DNA of 64,000 nt from an uncultured Arenicella sp. (GCA_938045295.1 CALINO010000001.1:42028-106027); one strand, 5' to 3'; shown: positions 11,004 through 19,864, numbered from the stretch's first letter. Notes: generated by a model from the letters alone, not told the origin. Numbers and translations: made by a program.

Positions 11004-11405
11004 ATGAATAGTCAAATAGACCGAGTGTTAGAAAACACATTTTCTATGATGAGAAATAGGAACTCTTTGGGGGCTGAATATTCTAAACTTAAAAATGGCT
11101 ACAAAATTGATTTTAATGTCATTGTTGGAATGATCTGTATACCTTGGCTTATTTTTAACAAGCTCTACTTTATTGGTTTAATCTTTTGGTTCTTTTTATC
11201 AATAGTTTTTCGAGTCACTCACGACCTAATGGATTTAGACATATTGTCTGTATTTTTAATTATATTTTTAATTCATTTTTTGTTTGGGGCGCTTTTGGGT
11301 AAATATTTATTTTTTAGTAAGTTGAAAAATAAGGCTAAAAAATTACTCAAATCTGGTTATAGTGAAAAAGATGTAAGCCTTCATATAAAGAGGGTTTTCT
11401 TTTAG
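11004..11405 (+). CDS. Hypothetical membrane protein (possibly DUF2628-like)
   Basis: 133 aa with several hydrophobic segments; C-terminus KLKNKAKKLLKSGYSEKDVSLHIKR resembles the tail of DUF2628-type proteins; family assignment tentative. Confidence 0.5.
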   Translation: MNSQIDRVLENTFSMMRNRNSLGAEYSKLKNGYKIDFNVIVGMICIPWLIFNKLYFIGLIFWFFLSIVFRVTHDLMDLDILSVFLIIFLIHFLFGALLGKYLFFSKLKNKAKKLLKSGYSEKDVSLHIKRVFF

Positions 11406-11466
11406 AGGGATAAAGGAAAGTAATAAAGAGCAAGTAATAAAGGACAGGCATGCTTAGAAAGCTGTT

Positions 11467-12591
11467 TTGTCAGCTGGTTGTTCAAAAGGTCGGGTTTTAA
11501 AATTAGTTTATATTTGCTCGCAAAGTGTGAACCCCACCAAGCTAGAACAATTACAAGCCAGTGTGGAAGAAACGCGTACTATTTTAGAAAGTAACGACCC
11601 ATCTCAACTGGAAAACCTCACGCGTGATCAAATCTTAGGCGATTTATTCTACGCCGGTGGGTTGGGGTATTTTGCGCAATACAACGGTTTAAGTCATATC
11701 GCCGCCTTACAAGCCCAAGGCAACCACAAGCTGGAGTTTGGTTACGGCAGCTATGGCTACGAACCCAATCAAGACGTGTTCTTTGGCATACCCAGGGGCA
11801 TTAAAACTGGCGGCGCGGCGTTTAATATTCGTTTTGGTAACACGGTGGAGCTTAAACAAGGCGGGGCAGAACAACGCGCGCAGTTTCGCTTTCAAACTGG
11901 CTTGATCTCCAGCGCCCTAGAACACGCGGTGCCAGAACAAATGTTCAGCGACCCTGACGACCCCACCGACGGCGTGAGTGCAGTTAAAGCATTGCAATTA
12001 GCCGCACAACAAGGGCAAAAAATCTATCAAATAGACAGTTCAAACGTGAACACCGTATTGGCTCAAACTAACTTAGGCAGCAGTATTGAAGATGAAATTA
12101 GAAGTTACGTAGGTAGCGGCAATATTGCCATTGCACATCAGAGCAACATCAGCGTGCCGGGTTGGAGTGGGGCGGGGTATATACTTCTTGATCAAGAAAC
12201 GGGCATTGGCAGTTATAAGATTACTGGTGGGGGTAATGGGGGGTTCCTAAAAAATATATTGAATAGTGCTATTAATAAGCTAATGCTTATTGCTGGTATT
12301 TGGCAGGGGTTTGCAAAAAATAATCCAGCTTTAGCTAAATTACTCGGAGGTTCTATTGGCCTTGTAATAGGTGCGTTGACTCGTATAGTAAAATTGCTTA
12401 ATGAGTGCCCAACTGGAATTGCTCTTATAGGAACTCTTTTAACCATCGGCTGGAATATATTGTTTTTAACTATAAATGTTGCTTTGGCGGCCTCAGGAGC
12501 AGGGGCTTTACTGTTATACCCTCTTGCTGCTATGGAACTTTATTTAGAAGCAGTGGTAATAGATAAGTTTATTGAAAAAGGTTGTTCTTAA
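11467..12591 (+). CDS. Amputated C-terminal part of a large secreted/RHS- or transglutaminase-associated protein, with a hydrophobic toxin-like tip
   Basis: Conserved-looking body ...LFYAGGLGYFAQYNGLSHIAALQ...GYGSYGYEPNQDVFFGIPRGIKTGG...VPGWSGAGYILLDQETGIGSYKITGGGNGG, followed by a hydrophobic tip (FLKNILNSAINKLML...LLTIGWNILFLTINVALAASGAGALLLYPLAAMELYLEAVVIDKFIEKGCS). Only a TTG start is available, so it is probably a 5'-truncated gene. Confidence 0.6.
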   Translation: MSAGCSKGRVLKLVYICSQSVNPTKLEQLQASVEETRTILESNDPSQLENLTRDQILGDLFYAGGLGYFAQYNGLSHIAALQAQGNHKLEFGYGSYGYEPNQDVFFGIPRGIKTGGAAFNIRFGNTVELKQGGAEQRAQFRFQTGLISSALEHAVPEQMFSDPDDPTDGVSAVKALQLAAQQGQKIYQIDSSNVNTVLAQTNLGSSIEDEIRSYVGSGNIAIAHQSNISVPGWSGAGYILLDQETGIGSYKITGGGNGGFLKNILNSAINKLMLIAGIWQGFAKNNPALAKLLGGSIGLVIGALTRIVKLLNECPTGIALIGTLLTIGWNILFLTINVALAASGAGALLLYPLAAMELYLEAVVIDKFIEKGCS

Positions 12592-12890
12592 TGAAATGTC
12601 CAAAATGCTATAACAAACTTTCTTTTAGTTCGATAATCGGCTGGATAAATTCTGCAAGTAATGATTTGGTTTGTACAAGTTGCAGTAAGCCAATTGCAGA
12701 AAACTATTTTTTACTGTTGATTTATTTAACTGGCGGTGTGTTTTTAGTGCTAGGTGTATTAAATATTGGTTTCGTGTCTGAAGTTGTTGGTGTATCCAGC
12801 TTTTTTGCTTTGATGTTAATTATTATAATCGGTATTTTTGTAATGATTAGTCTAGCTGTGTTGATTGTGATAATTAAAAAAGAAAGATAA
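12591..12890 (+). CDS. Zinc-ribbon plus two-TM small membrane protein (putative cognate immunity protein)
   Basis: MKCPKCYNKLSF...LVCTSCSKPIAENYF (paired CxxC), then hydrophobic segments; ATG overlaps the preceding stop (TAATG). Confidence 0.55.
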   Translation: MKCPKCYNKLSFSSIIGWINSASNDLVCTSCSKPIAENYFLLLIYLTGGVFLVLGVLNIGFVSEVVGVSSFFALMLIIIIGIFVMISLAVLIVIIKKER

Positions 12891-12932
12891 GGGGGCAGGT
12901 CTTTGATTTATGATTCCTTCTAAGGCGGAGTA
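12884..12932 (+). repeat. Cassette-end direct repeat, copy 1 (49 bp)
   Basis: AAGATAAGGGGGCAGGTCTTTGATTTATGATTCCTTCTAAGGCGGAGTA; differs from copy 2 at 4 of 49 positions by hand alignment; begins at the last codons/stop of the preceding ORF. Confidence 0.9.
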
Positions 12933-13064
12933 ATAAAGGACACAAAGTAACGCTTTGTTAGCTGGTCCGTTCTGATTATTTATTTTTCTATTTGCTGTTG
13001 CTCTTATGAGTATTCAAGTTGCTATAGTGAGCAGAGTGGTTGAAGAGACACTAGAGTTAGAAGC

Positions 13065-13489
13065 ATGCAGAACATAATTGATATCATAGTGTTTAAAGTT
13101 AAATACCGTTATTCATTGCCGTATTTATTTCCTTTAATGAATTGTTTGTATGCTTTGGTTTATCTGTATTTCAAACTCTCTACCAATAGGGAGTATTTGT
13201 ATGAAGTAGCATTCATTACATTAGGAGTTTTGGTCGTCACATTACTTTCATTATCACAGAGACTATTCGTTTTGAAGATGGTGTTATAAAAATTAATAGG
13301 CTTTGGCGTATTAGTACAATTGATTTTGATTTAATGAAAACCGAAGTAAAGTTAAGTAAGGATAAGAATCACCTTCGTTTTCATGATAAATGTAAAACTT
13401 ACATCTTATATAATCAGTTTTCTGATTCAGACTGGAAGAATATAAAGAGAGAAATAAAGAAAAGAGGAAAAATAGCAAGTAAAAGATAA
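13065..13489 (+). pseudogene. Frameshifted small membrane protein with C-terminal PH-like segment (putative immunity gene remnant)
   Basis: Frame 1: MQNIIDIIVFKVKYRYSLPYLFPLMNCLYALVYLYFKLSTNREYLYEVAFITLGVLVVTLLSLS. A shifted frame then continues ETIRFEDGVIKINRLWRISTIDFDLMKTEVKLSKDKNHLRFHDKCKTYILYNQFSDSDWKNIKREIKKRGKIASKR* up to the 49-bp repeat. Confidence 0.6.
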
Positions 13490-13531
13490 GGGGTCAGGTC
13501 TTTGATTTATGATTCCTTCTAAGGTAGGGTA
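13483..13531 (+). repeat. Cassette-end direct repeat, copy 2 (49 bp)
   Basis: AAGATAAGGGGTCAGGTCTTTGATTTATGATTCCTTCTAAGGTAGGGTA; same placement over the final AGA TAA codons as copy 1. Confidence 0.9.
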
Positions 13532-13564
13532 GAAACCAACAGGGATTGTTGAATGAGTTAATCT

Positions 13565-13819
13565 ATGGCTAGGCCCTTAAGATTGGAATTTGCAGGCGCG
13601 TTGTATCACGTTATTTCAAGAGGTGATCGGCGTGAAGATATTTATGAAACAGACGCTGATCGTTGTTTGTTTTTGTCGATATCAGGTGATGTGTGTGCGA
13701 CGTGTAACTGGGTATGTCACGCTTATTGTCTAATGGGTAACCATTACCCTTTATTGATTGAAACATCTGATGCGAACTTATCTAAATGTATGCGCCAATT
13801 GAATGGTGTGTTAACTTAA
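13565..13819 (+). pseudogene. Truncated REP-associated tyrosine transposase (Y1_Tnp / RAYT-like), N-terminal fragment
   Basis: MARPLRLEFAGALYHVISRGDRREDIYETDADRCLFL...HAYCLMGNHYPLLIETSDANLSKCMRQLNGVLT*. The family normally has GNHYHLLIET and continues past NGVYTQ; here the HUH motif reads HYP and the ORF stops. Confidence 0.8.
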
Positions 13820-13884
13820 GATTATTACTCGAACCTTGATTGCGTTAATATACTAAGCCATTGCCTGACTGGTGACATTTCCTT

Positions 13885-14085
13885 ATGACTAAGTGGCACA
13901 AAACCGAAGAGCAAAAATTAAAGTCGCCTTGCGTGCATTTTTGCAATTTCCTGGATGATGTGAAAGTGTGTGGTGGGTGTTTTCGTACTGCGGAAGAAAT
14001 TAAAGCCTGGCGAACGTTGGATGAAAACGATCGCAAAGTTATTTTAGAGAAAACCAAGCAGCGTCAACGACGTTATCAAGACTAA
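13885..14085 (+). CDS. DUF1289 family protein
   Basis: SPCVHFCNFLDDVKVCGGCFRTAEEIKAWRTLDENDRKVIL, typical of the Cys-rich DUF1289 family. Confidence 0.88.
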   Translation: MTKWHKTEEQKLKSPCVHFCNFLDDVKVCGGCFRTAEEIKAWRTLDENDRKVILEKTKQRQRRYQD

Positions 14086-14271
14086 ATGACACGATTCCGT
14101 GGTGTTGTGTTGAGTGAGTCAGAGCCGAATTAGTGCTGGTAAACTTTTTGTGGTTAACCAATTTCTTATTTTCCGATCGAATTTCAAATATACAAATATC
14201 GAAAGCGTCATTGATGCTAGTCATGATGACTGTTGCTTGAATATTGTTCGTTTTTCATTCATCTTACTCAG

Positions 14272-14721
14272 ATGAGATTTTTGTTTTTATTTGTTCTGTG
14301 CATGTCTGGGTGTGTGTCTCACCAAGCCCCAAGTTCTTCTGTGATTGTGGCGGAGGGGTCTTTATCTATTGTGGTAAAGGTGGGCGGTGTGAAATGTTGT
14401 GATGGCGTGCTTCGGTTGGCGGTTTATAACGACCCAAGCAGTTGGATGAGTGAACATAATATGGTGCGTGGGCGCTTGGGGTTTATTCAAAACAGTGAGC
14501 AAACTTTTGAGATTCATGGCTTGCCCGAAGGTAGATACGCCATTGCGATTTATCAAGATACCAACAGTAATAATAAGTTGGATCGCTGGTTATGGAGTGT
14601 GCCTAAGGAGCCTTATGGTTTTTCAAATAACGTCGGGCGATATGGGCCAGTGTCATTTAATAAGGCGGCATTCAATTTGAATGAAGACCTAGATATTTCA
14701 ATAGAGTTGAACTCATGGTAA
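14272..14721 (+). CDS. DUF2141-like lipoprotein
   Basis: Lipobox-like MRFLFLFVLCMSGCVS; GLPEGRYAIAIYQDTNSNNKLDRWLWSVPKEPYGFSNN is characteristic of DUF2141. Confidence 0.8.
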   Translation: MRFLFLFVLCMSGCVSHQAPSSSVIVAEGSLSIVVKVGGVKCCDGVLRLAVYNDPSSWMSEHNMVRGRLGFIQNSEQTFEIHGLPEGRYAIAIYQDTNSNNKLDRWLWSVPKEPYGFSNNVGRYGPVSFNKAAFNLNEDLDISIELNSW

Positions 14722-15671
14722 AAGCTGACTTTTTTGTTGCGGTTTTATTTATTTCAGCGGCGTTAATGTTGAGTGCGCACACACAGGCTAAATCGTTTAA
14801 TGGGTTTGATTTAAGCAACAGCCTGATTGATAAAAAAGACATTATTCAAGGAGGGCCGCCACGCGATGGAATACCCGCTATATCGGCCCCGGTCTATGTC
14901 AGTGCGAGTGATGCGTCGTTTTTAAAATCAGAAGACATCATTTTGGGTATTGAAATTAATGGCGTTGCGCTTGCTTACCCTAGGCATATTATGAATTGGC
15001 ATGAGTTGGTTAATGACGAAATTAACGGTGTCGCGTTTTTAATTAGTTATTGCCCTTTATGCGGCAGTGGTATGGCGTTCTCTTCTAAGGTTGCTGAGCA
15101 GCGTTTGACGTTTGGTGTTTCAGGGTTGTTGTATAACAATGATTTGATCTTTTATGATCAGCAAACGGAGTCATTGTGGTCGCAAATTGAGCGTCGGGCG
15201 ATAGCGGGAAAATACGCAGGTGAAAAATTACAGCAGTTGTACCTTGAACATACTTCGTGGCAAGACTGGCAAGCAAAGCACCCCAAAACAAAAGTATTAA
15301 GCGAACAACAAGGCTTTAAACGCAACTATCGGCACGACCCTTACACCGGGTATGACACATCCAGCCAAGTGTTTTTCAAAACGTTAAGGCAGGCGCCAGA
15401 TGATTTTCATAGTAAAGAAAAAGTGCTCGGCTTACAGATCAACGATAGTGCAAAAGCCTACCCGTTTAGCGAACTCAAGAAGCATGGGCTTGCCAATTTT
15501 GAGGATGAATTAGGTGGCGTTCGCTACCGAGTAATTTGGAATGAAGGTGCTGGGTCGGCCACGGTGAAGGCGCTAAATAGCGAGCTGGTGTTAACACCAA
15601 CGGTGGCGTTTTGGTTTGCATGGTATAACTTTCACCCTGAGACTGAGGTATTTTATGCAAAGCCGAATTAG
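14715..15671 (+). CDS. DUF3179 domain-containing protein
   Basis: AYPRHIMNWHELVNDEINGVAFLISYCPLCGSGMAF...LLYNNDLIFYDQQTESLWSQI; overlaps the preceding gene by 7 bp. Confidence 0.88.
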   Translation: MVKADFFVAVLFISAALMLSAHTQAKSFNGFDLSNSLIDKKDIIQGGPPRDGIPAISAPVYVSASDASFLKSEDIILGIEINGVALAYPRHIMNWHELVNDEINGVAFLISYCPLCGSGMAFSSKVAEQRLTFGVSGLLYNNDLIFYDQQTESLWSQIERRAIAGKYAGEKLQQLYLEHTSWQDWQAKHPKTKVLSEQQGFKRNYRHDPYTGYDTSSQVFFKTLRQAPDDFHSKEKVLGLQINDSAKAYPFSELKKHGLANFEDELGGVRYRVIWNEGAGSATVKALNSELVLTPTVAFWFAWYNFHPETEVFYAKPN

Positions 15672-15703
15672 CGTTGGTCGAAAAACGTTTCTAATCCATT
15701 TGC

Positions 15704-16018
15704 TTACTTTCTGTATTTTCTAAACCTATTCAATACTCGTTTATGCTCCACCGCCATTTTGGGGAGCAGGTAAGCGCGCACAGCCGCTAAGGCCACCAAC
15801 AGTGCGCCTATGGGCCACATACTTCTAACGTGAATTGACCAGGCCACTGAGGCTAACAACAGCACATACTCAATGCCAACCACCAAACTTTTGCGGCTTT
15901 TGGGTACGGTGAAGCAGGTACCGCATTTATCGCAGCACACGCGCTCGTCGTGAATAATAAAAATCACTCCAATCGAACTCAGGCCGCGTTGTTTGCAGTT
16001 TGGGCAAGTGCGTTTCAT
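15704..16018 (-). CDS. Small zinc-ribbon membrane protein
   Basis: MKRTCPNCKQRGLSSIGVIFIIHDERVCCDKCGTCFTV (paired CxxC) followed by a hydrophobic segment. Confidence 0.65.
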   Translation of the reverse strand: MKRTCPNCKQRGLSSIGVIFIIHDERVCCDKCGTCFTVPKSRKSLVVGIEYVLLLASVAWSIHVRSMWPIGALLVALAAVRAYLLPKMAVEHKRVLNRFRKYRK

Positions 16019-16075
16019 TAGAATATTTCCGATTTCATAAAGCCAGTCTACACCATTGAATACGGTGCTCTATGT

Positions 16076-17869
16076 TTATGTATTAGGTTTACTAGCAAGC
16101 CATTGTTCAATAATATTTTCGAGTATTGAGAGAGGTATTGCGCCGTTCTCCAAGACTTTGTCGTGAAACTCCCGCACATCAAAAGAGTCACCTAATTGTT
16201 GCTCAGCTTTCGCGCGCAGCTCACGAATTTTTAGCTCGCCAATTTTGTATGCCAGTGCTTGGCCTGGCCATGTGATGTAGCGGTCTACTTCCGACACTAT
16301 ATTGTTCATTGATAAGCCTGAGTTTTCGGCCATATAATCGATGGCTTGTTGGCGTGTCCAACCTTTGCTGTGCAGACCGGTGTCCACCACCAAGCGGCAA
16401 GCACGCCACATTTCATACGACAAGCGCCCAAAGTTTGTATAGGGAGTTTGGTAAAAGCCGACTTCCAAACCGAGGCGTTCACTGTAAAGCCCCCAGCCTT
16501 CAATAAACACGGTTTGGCCGCCGTATTTGCGAAAATTTGGCAGATCAAGTTCTTGTGCTAAGGCAATCTGCAAGTGATGCCCGGGTACCGCTTCATGCAA
16601 AGACAATGCTTCAAGCTGATACAAAGGCCGAGTATCGAGCAGCGATGTGTTTACGAAATAAAAGCCAGCGCGCGAACCATCGCCAGCGGGGCGTTGGTAA
16701 TAGGCCGTGGTTGTTTTTTCGGCTATGTCTTTTGGTATTTCTTTTAAGCCATACGGCATGCGCGGCAATTTGCCAAACAGCTTGGGCAGTTCTCCATCCA
16801 TTTTTTTGGAAATGGTTGCCACTGCTTGCATTCGTTCTTCCGGTGTTTTTGGGTAAAAATCGGGGTTGGTTTTAAGAAATTCTAACCACGCTTTAAAGTC
16901 GCCTTTGAAGTTGGCTTGTTTGATCACTTCGTTCATTTCTGAACGAATACGGCTAACTTCGCTTAAGCCAATCTTGTACACATCGTCGGCACTTAAATTT
17001 GTGGTGGTAAAAAAACGAACGCGATGTTCATAATAATCACCGCCACCGGGAAGGGAGTCAGTGCCCACTTTTTTATTACATTTGGGTGCGTAAGACGTTT
17101 GATAGAAATTGTGGAACTTCGACAGCGCGGGTATCAATTTGTCTTTAATGCTCGCAGCCGCTTGCTGTTTTAGCGCGTTAAACTTTTTAGCATCAACCAC
17201 GCTGGGCTTGGTTGAAAACGGCTGCATAAATGCGCTGTCTTCTGCCTTGTCAACCACATGAGCTTTAATTGATTTTTCATAACCTCGCATGGGCTCACAC
17301 GGTTGTACCCAGCCAGCATCAAGACCGGCCTGAATTCTTGCGGTGGCTTGTTCAAGAAAGGCAGGCATCTGGTTTAAGCGCGCAACATAACTCTCGTAAT
17401 CCTTTGTGTTGAAAAAAGGTAAGCGCCCAACCATTGAGGTTAATTGCAAATGTGGCCCGCCACGATTGGTTAATATCATGTACTTCGCGCCGCCATAATT
17501 AGCGGCCGCAACTTGGTTTTCCAAGTCGAGTTTCAACAGAGAATGATTGAGTTGGTTGGGCGCTGATAAATTATCAGTACTGATGTTGTTTAGCCGAGTA
17601 AGAAACGCATTAGCAGCGTCGACTGAAGCCTCATAGGCTTTTAGTGAAGGGTCAGGCAATAACGCATCATAGTCTCTCACGCCCAAGCTGGTAGCAAACG
17701 TAGGATTCTCAGCCAGAACGCGCTCCCAATGATCGTCTAACAAGTTTTGAAACCGCTGATTAGCTTCAACATCAGCTGAGTTTTGCGCAATAGCGCTAAG
17801 GCTATAGGCTAGAAATACAATCAGTGTCAGCAGGGTTGCGGCTAAGTGTTTTTGGAGTGTTATGTGCAT
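16076..17869 (-). CDS. DUF885 family protein, secreted
   Basis: Signal peptide MHITLQKHLAATLLTLIVFLAYSLSAIAQ; SLHEAVPGHHLQIALAQE and EGWGLYSERLGLE are DUF885 hallmarks. The track ORF extends to 18001, but the signal peptide supports a start at 17869. Confidence 0.92.
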   Translation of the reverse strand: MHITLQKHLAATLLTLIVFLAYSLSAIAQNSADVEANQRFQNLLDDHWERVLAENPTFATSLGVRDYDALLPDPSLKAYEASVDAANAFLTRLNNISTDNLSAPNQLNHSLLKLDLENQVAAANYGGAKYMILTNRGGPHLQLTSMVGRLPFFNTKDYESYVARLNQMPAFLEQATARIQAGLDAGWVQPCEPMRGYEKSIKAHVVDKAEDSAFMQPFSTKPSVVDAKKFNALKQQAAASIKDKLIPALSKFHNFYQTSYAPKCNKKVGTDSLPGGGDYYEHRVRFFTTTNLSADDVYKIGLSEVSRIRSEMNEVIKQANFKGDFKAWLEFLKTNPDFYPKTPEERMQAVATISKKMDGELPKLFGKLPRMPYGLKEIPKDIAEKTTTAYYQRPAGDGSRAGFYFVNTSLLDTRPLYQLEALSLHEAVPGHHLQIALAQELDLPNFRKYGGQTVFIEGWGLYSERLGLEVGFYQTPYTNFGRLSYEMWRACRLVVDTGLHSKGWTRQQAIDYMAENSGLSMNNIVSEVDRYITWPGQALAYKIGELKIRELRAKAEQQLGDSFDVREFHDKVLENGAIPLSILENIIEQWLASKPNT

Positions 17870-18268
17870 TTGCCAGCCTCGTGGTTTGTGATGATAGGGG
17901 TAACACCTATCAAGATATTGACAATAACACAGCCTGTTAATGCTGATAAAAGGAGCAAATTCATAAAAATATAAAAAACACAAATACATGCACTGAGTCA
18001 AATTATCTGGCTTTTGAGTGCAACATTACAGTCATTGATTTGGCAACGACGGTTTGTTTCCTGTGATAACGACACACAACCAAGTTTGCTTATTGTGCTA
18101 AAGGCGTTGCCAACATCACAAAAAATAGACATATGTTTGTTGCTGACAACGGCTGTGATTATTTGATCACCAACTTCAATTAATGGTAACCCTGTTTGCA
18201 CACGCGATAAACGAATTAAAGATTATGGTACCTCCTTCATAACAACTAACTACCTATGAGGAACTCTA

Positions 18269-18787
18269 ATGAATATCAAATCAATCTTATCTGCCGTTGC
18301 AATCATTGCGTCATTTGCCGTTGCGTCTGTCAGTTTTGCCGGTGACGATTATGGTAAAAAAAACAAAAAAGACATTGTTGAAACAGCGGTGGCTGCAGGT
18401 TCATTCAATACTTTGGCTGCAGCATTAACCGAAGCGGGGCTAATCGAAACCTTAAAAGGTGATGGGCCATTCACTGTATTTGCCCCAACCGACGAAGCGT
18501 TTAATAAAATTCCTGCTGATCAGTTAACGGCTATTTTGGCTGATAAAGAATTGCTGACCAGCATTCTTACTTACCATGTGGTGGCGGGCAAAGTGTTGGC
18601 TGAAGACGTGGTGAAATTAGAGGCCGCTACCAGTTTGCAAGGCACTGATATTGCCGTTTCTACTGACGACGGTGTTAAGGTAAACAATGCATCGGTGATT
18701 AAAGCCGACATCATTACCAGTAACGGGGTTATTCATGTTATTGATACGGTGCTAGTACCTGAAGCGAACGCGGCTTCATCTGAGTAA
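18269..18787 (+). CDS. Fasciclin (FAS1) domain-containing secreted protein
   Basis: Signal peptide, then [24 protein letters not shown]...[17 protein letters not shown]...YHVVAGKV...[27 protein letters not shown]. Confidence 0.95.
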   Translation: MNIKSILSAVAIIASFAVASVSFAGDDYGKKNKKDIVETAVAAGSFNTLAAALTEAGLIETLKGDGPFTVFAPTDEAFNKIPADQLTAILADKELLTSILTYHVVAGKVLAEDVVKLEAATSLQGTDIAVSTDDGVKVNNASVIKADIITSNGVIHVIDTVLVPEANAASSE

Positions 18788-18819
18788 ATTCTGAAATTAG
18801 GTTTCATTCTACCGCTTTA

Positions 18820-18843
18820 AATGGTCGCCTTTGGGCGGCCATT
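18820..18843 (+). terminator. Rho-independent-type hairpin after the fasciclin gene
   Basis: AATGGTCGCC-TTTG-GGCGGCCATT (one G.U pair) followed by a T-rich tract. Confidence 0.8.
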
Positions 18844-18943
18844 TTTATTGAGTCAAAGAAAACTACGTATTGAGGCATGGTCATCTACTGGTCGGCTTGC
18901 CTGCCTAGCCGGCCAGCAAGGTGTTGTCGCTGTCACTGCTACT

Positions 18944-19864
18944 TTACCTCTGAAGTATCGCCTTACCGCGTTCTTTTTTATAACTTTCGTAGGTGCTTGC
19001 TCGGCCTTCCCATGGCGCTTGAGAGTCAAAGTAATTCGGCTGTTCGGCTTTGATATAGTCTTGCAGTTCGGTTGATATTTGTGAGGGTGAGTTGATTTTA
19101 GAAGCGACCCCTCGCCACATGACAAAGCCGGGCGCTCCGTCCATCAATAACCACGGTTCCCATGAGAGAAAAGCGGTCCAGAACAAGGTGTAGTCAACGC
19201 GCGTAAGAGTGGGGTCATTGATTTCGTCGGCGGAAACTACGTAGCTGGTTTCTGAGCCAAAATGAAACTCTTCTCCGGAACTTTCACGCGGCCATTGATC
19301 TGGCGGAAAAGGCGTTTCAAAGGTGCCGCCGCGCTGTTCTGTAAACCACAGTTTGTCTCCTGTGGTTTGCCATTCAGATTGCTCTTTGTTCTCTATCGAT
19401 TCTTTGGTATGAATCACCTCATTGCCACCGTAACGAAAATGAAAAGGTGAAACCGTTTCATCCGTAATAGGGTTGGTGAGTGAATTCAGTGGTGCTTTTG
19501 AATCAAGGTCGCCGAAGTAGCCAATATCGAAACTGCGTTGTGAGTAAGAGCCGTCATCTAACGGGTTCCAAATCGAACGGGCAAGGCCATGAAAACTGCA
19601 AATGGGGGCAGGGGCTTTGTTGGGCGCAATGCCCCAGAGCGTGCCATCTAACGCCACATACACATCTTCTTGCTCAAGGCTGCCGATTAATTTGATGTGG
19701 GTCTTTAAGTCGTGTTCAGCTGGGTGGGTGGGTTTGCTGCCTGTTATAGGGCGTTGCCCGGCACCGTAGCTTGCCGTTGATAGCAGTGTCATTCCAGCGC
19801 CGAACTTGAGCAAGTTGCGCCGATTAAAGGTAACGCCTGATTGAGCATTGAGTAGGTTAAGCAT
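18944..19864 (-). CDS. DUF1838 family protein, probable Tat substrate
   Basis: N-terminal FNRRNLLKFGAGMTLLSTASYGAG (twin-arginine-like); FHFGSETSYVVSADEINDPTLTRVDYTLFWTAFLSWEPWLLM matches the DUF1838 style. Confidence 0.8.
   Translation of the reverse strand: MLNLLNAQSGVTFNRRNLLKFGAGMTLLSTASYGAGQRPITGSKPTHPAEHDLKTHIKLIGSLEQEDVYVALDGTLWGIAPNKAPAPICSFHGLARSIWNPLDDGSYSQRSFDIGYFGDLDSKAPLNSLTNPITDETVSPFHFRYGGNEVIHTKESIENKEQSEWQTTGDKLWFTEQRGGTFETPFPPDQWPRESSGEEFHFGSETSYVVSADEINDPTLTRVDYTLFWTAFLSWEPWLLMDGAPGFVMWRGVASKINSPSQISTELQDYIKAEQPNYFDSQAPWEGRASTYESYKKERGKAILQR

Noticed and set aside
12936-12985. Integron attC-like site (cacaaagtaacgctttgttagctgg) in the cassette region
   Set aside because: The core does not fit RYYYAAC...GTTRRRY properly and no integrase or paired site was found.
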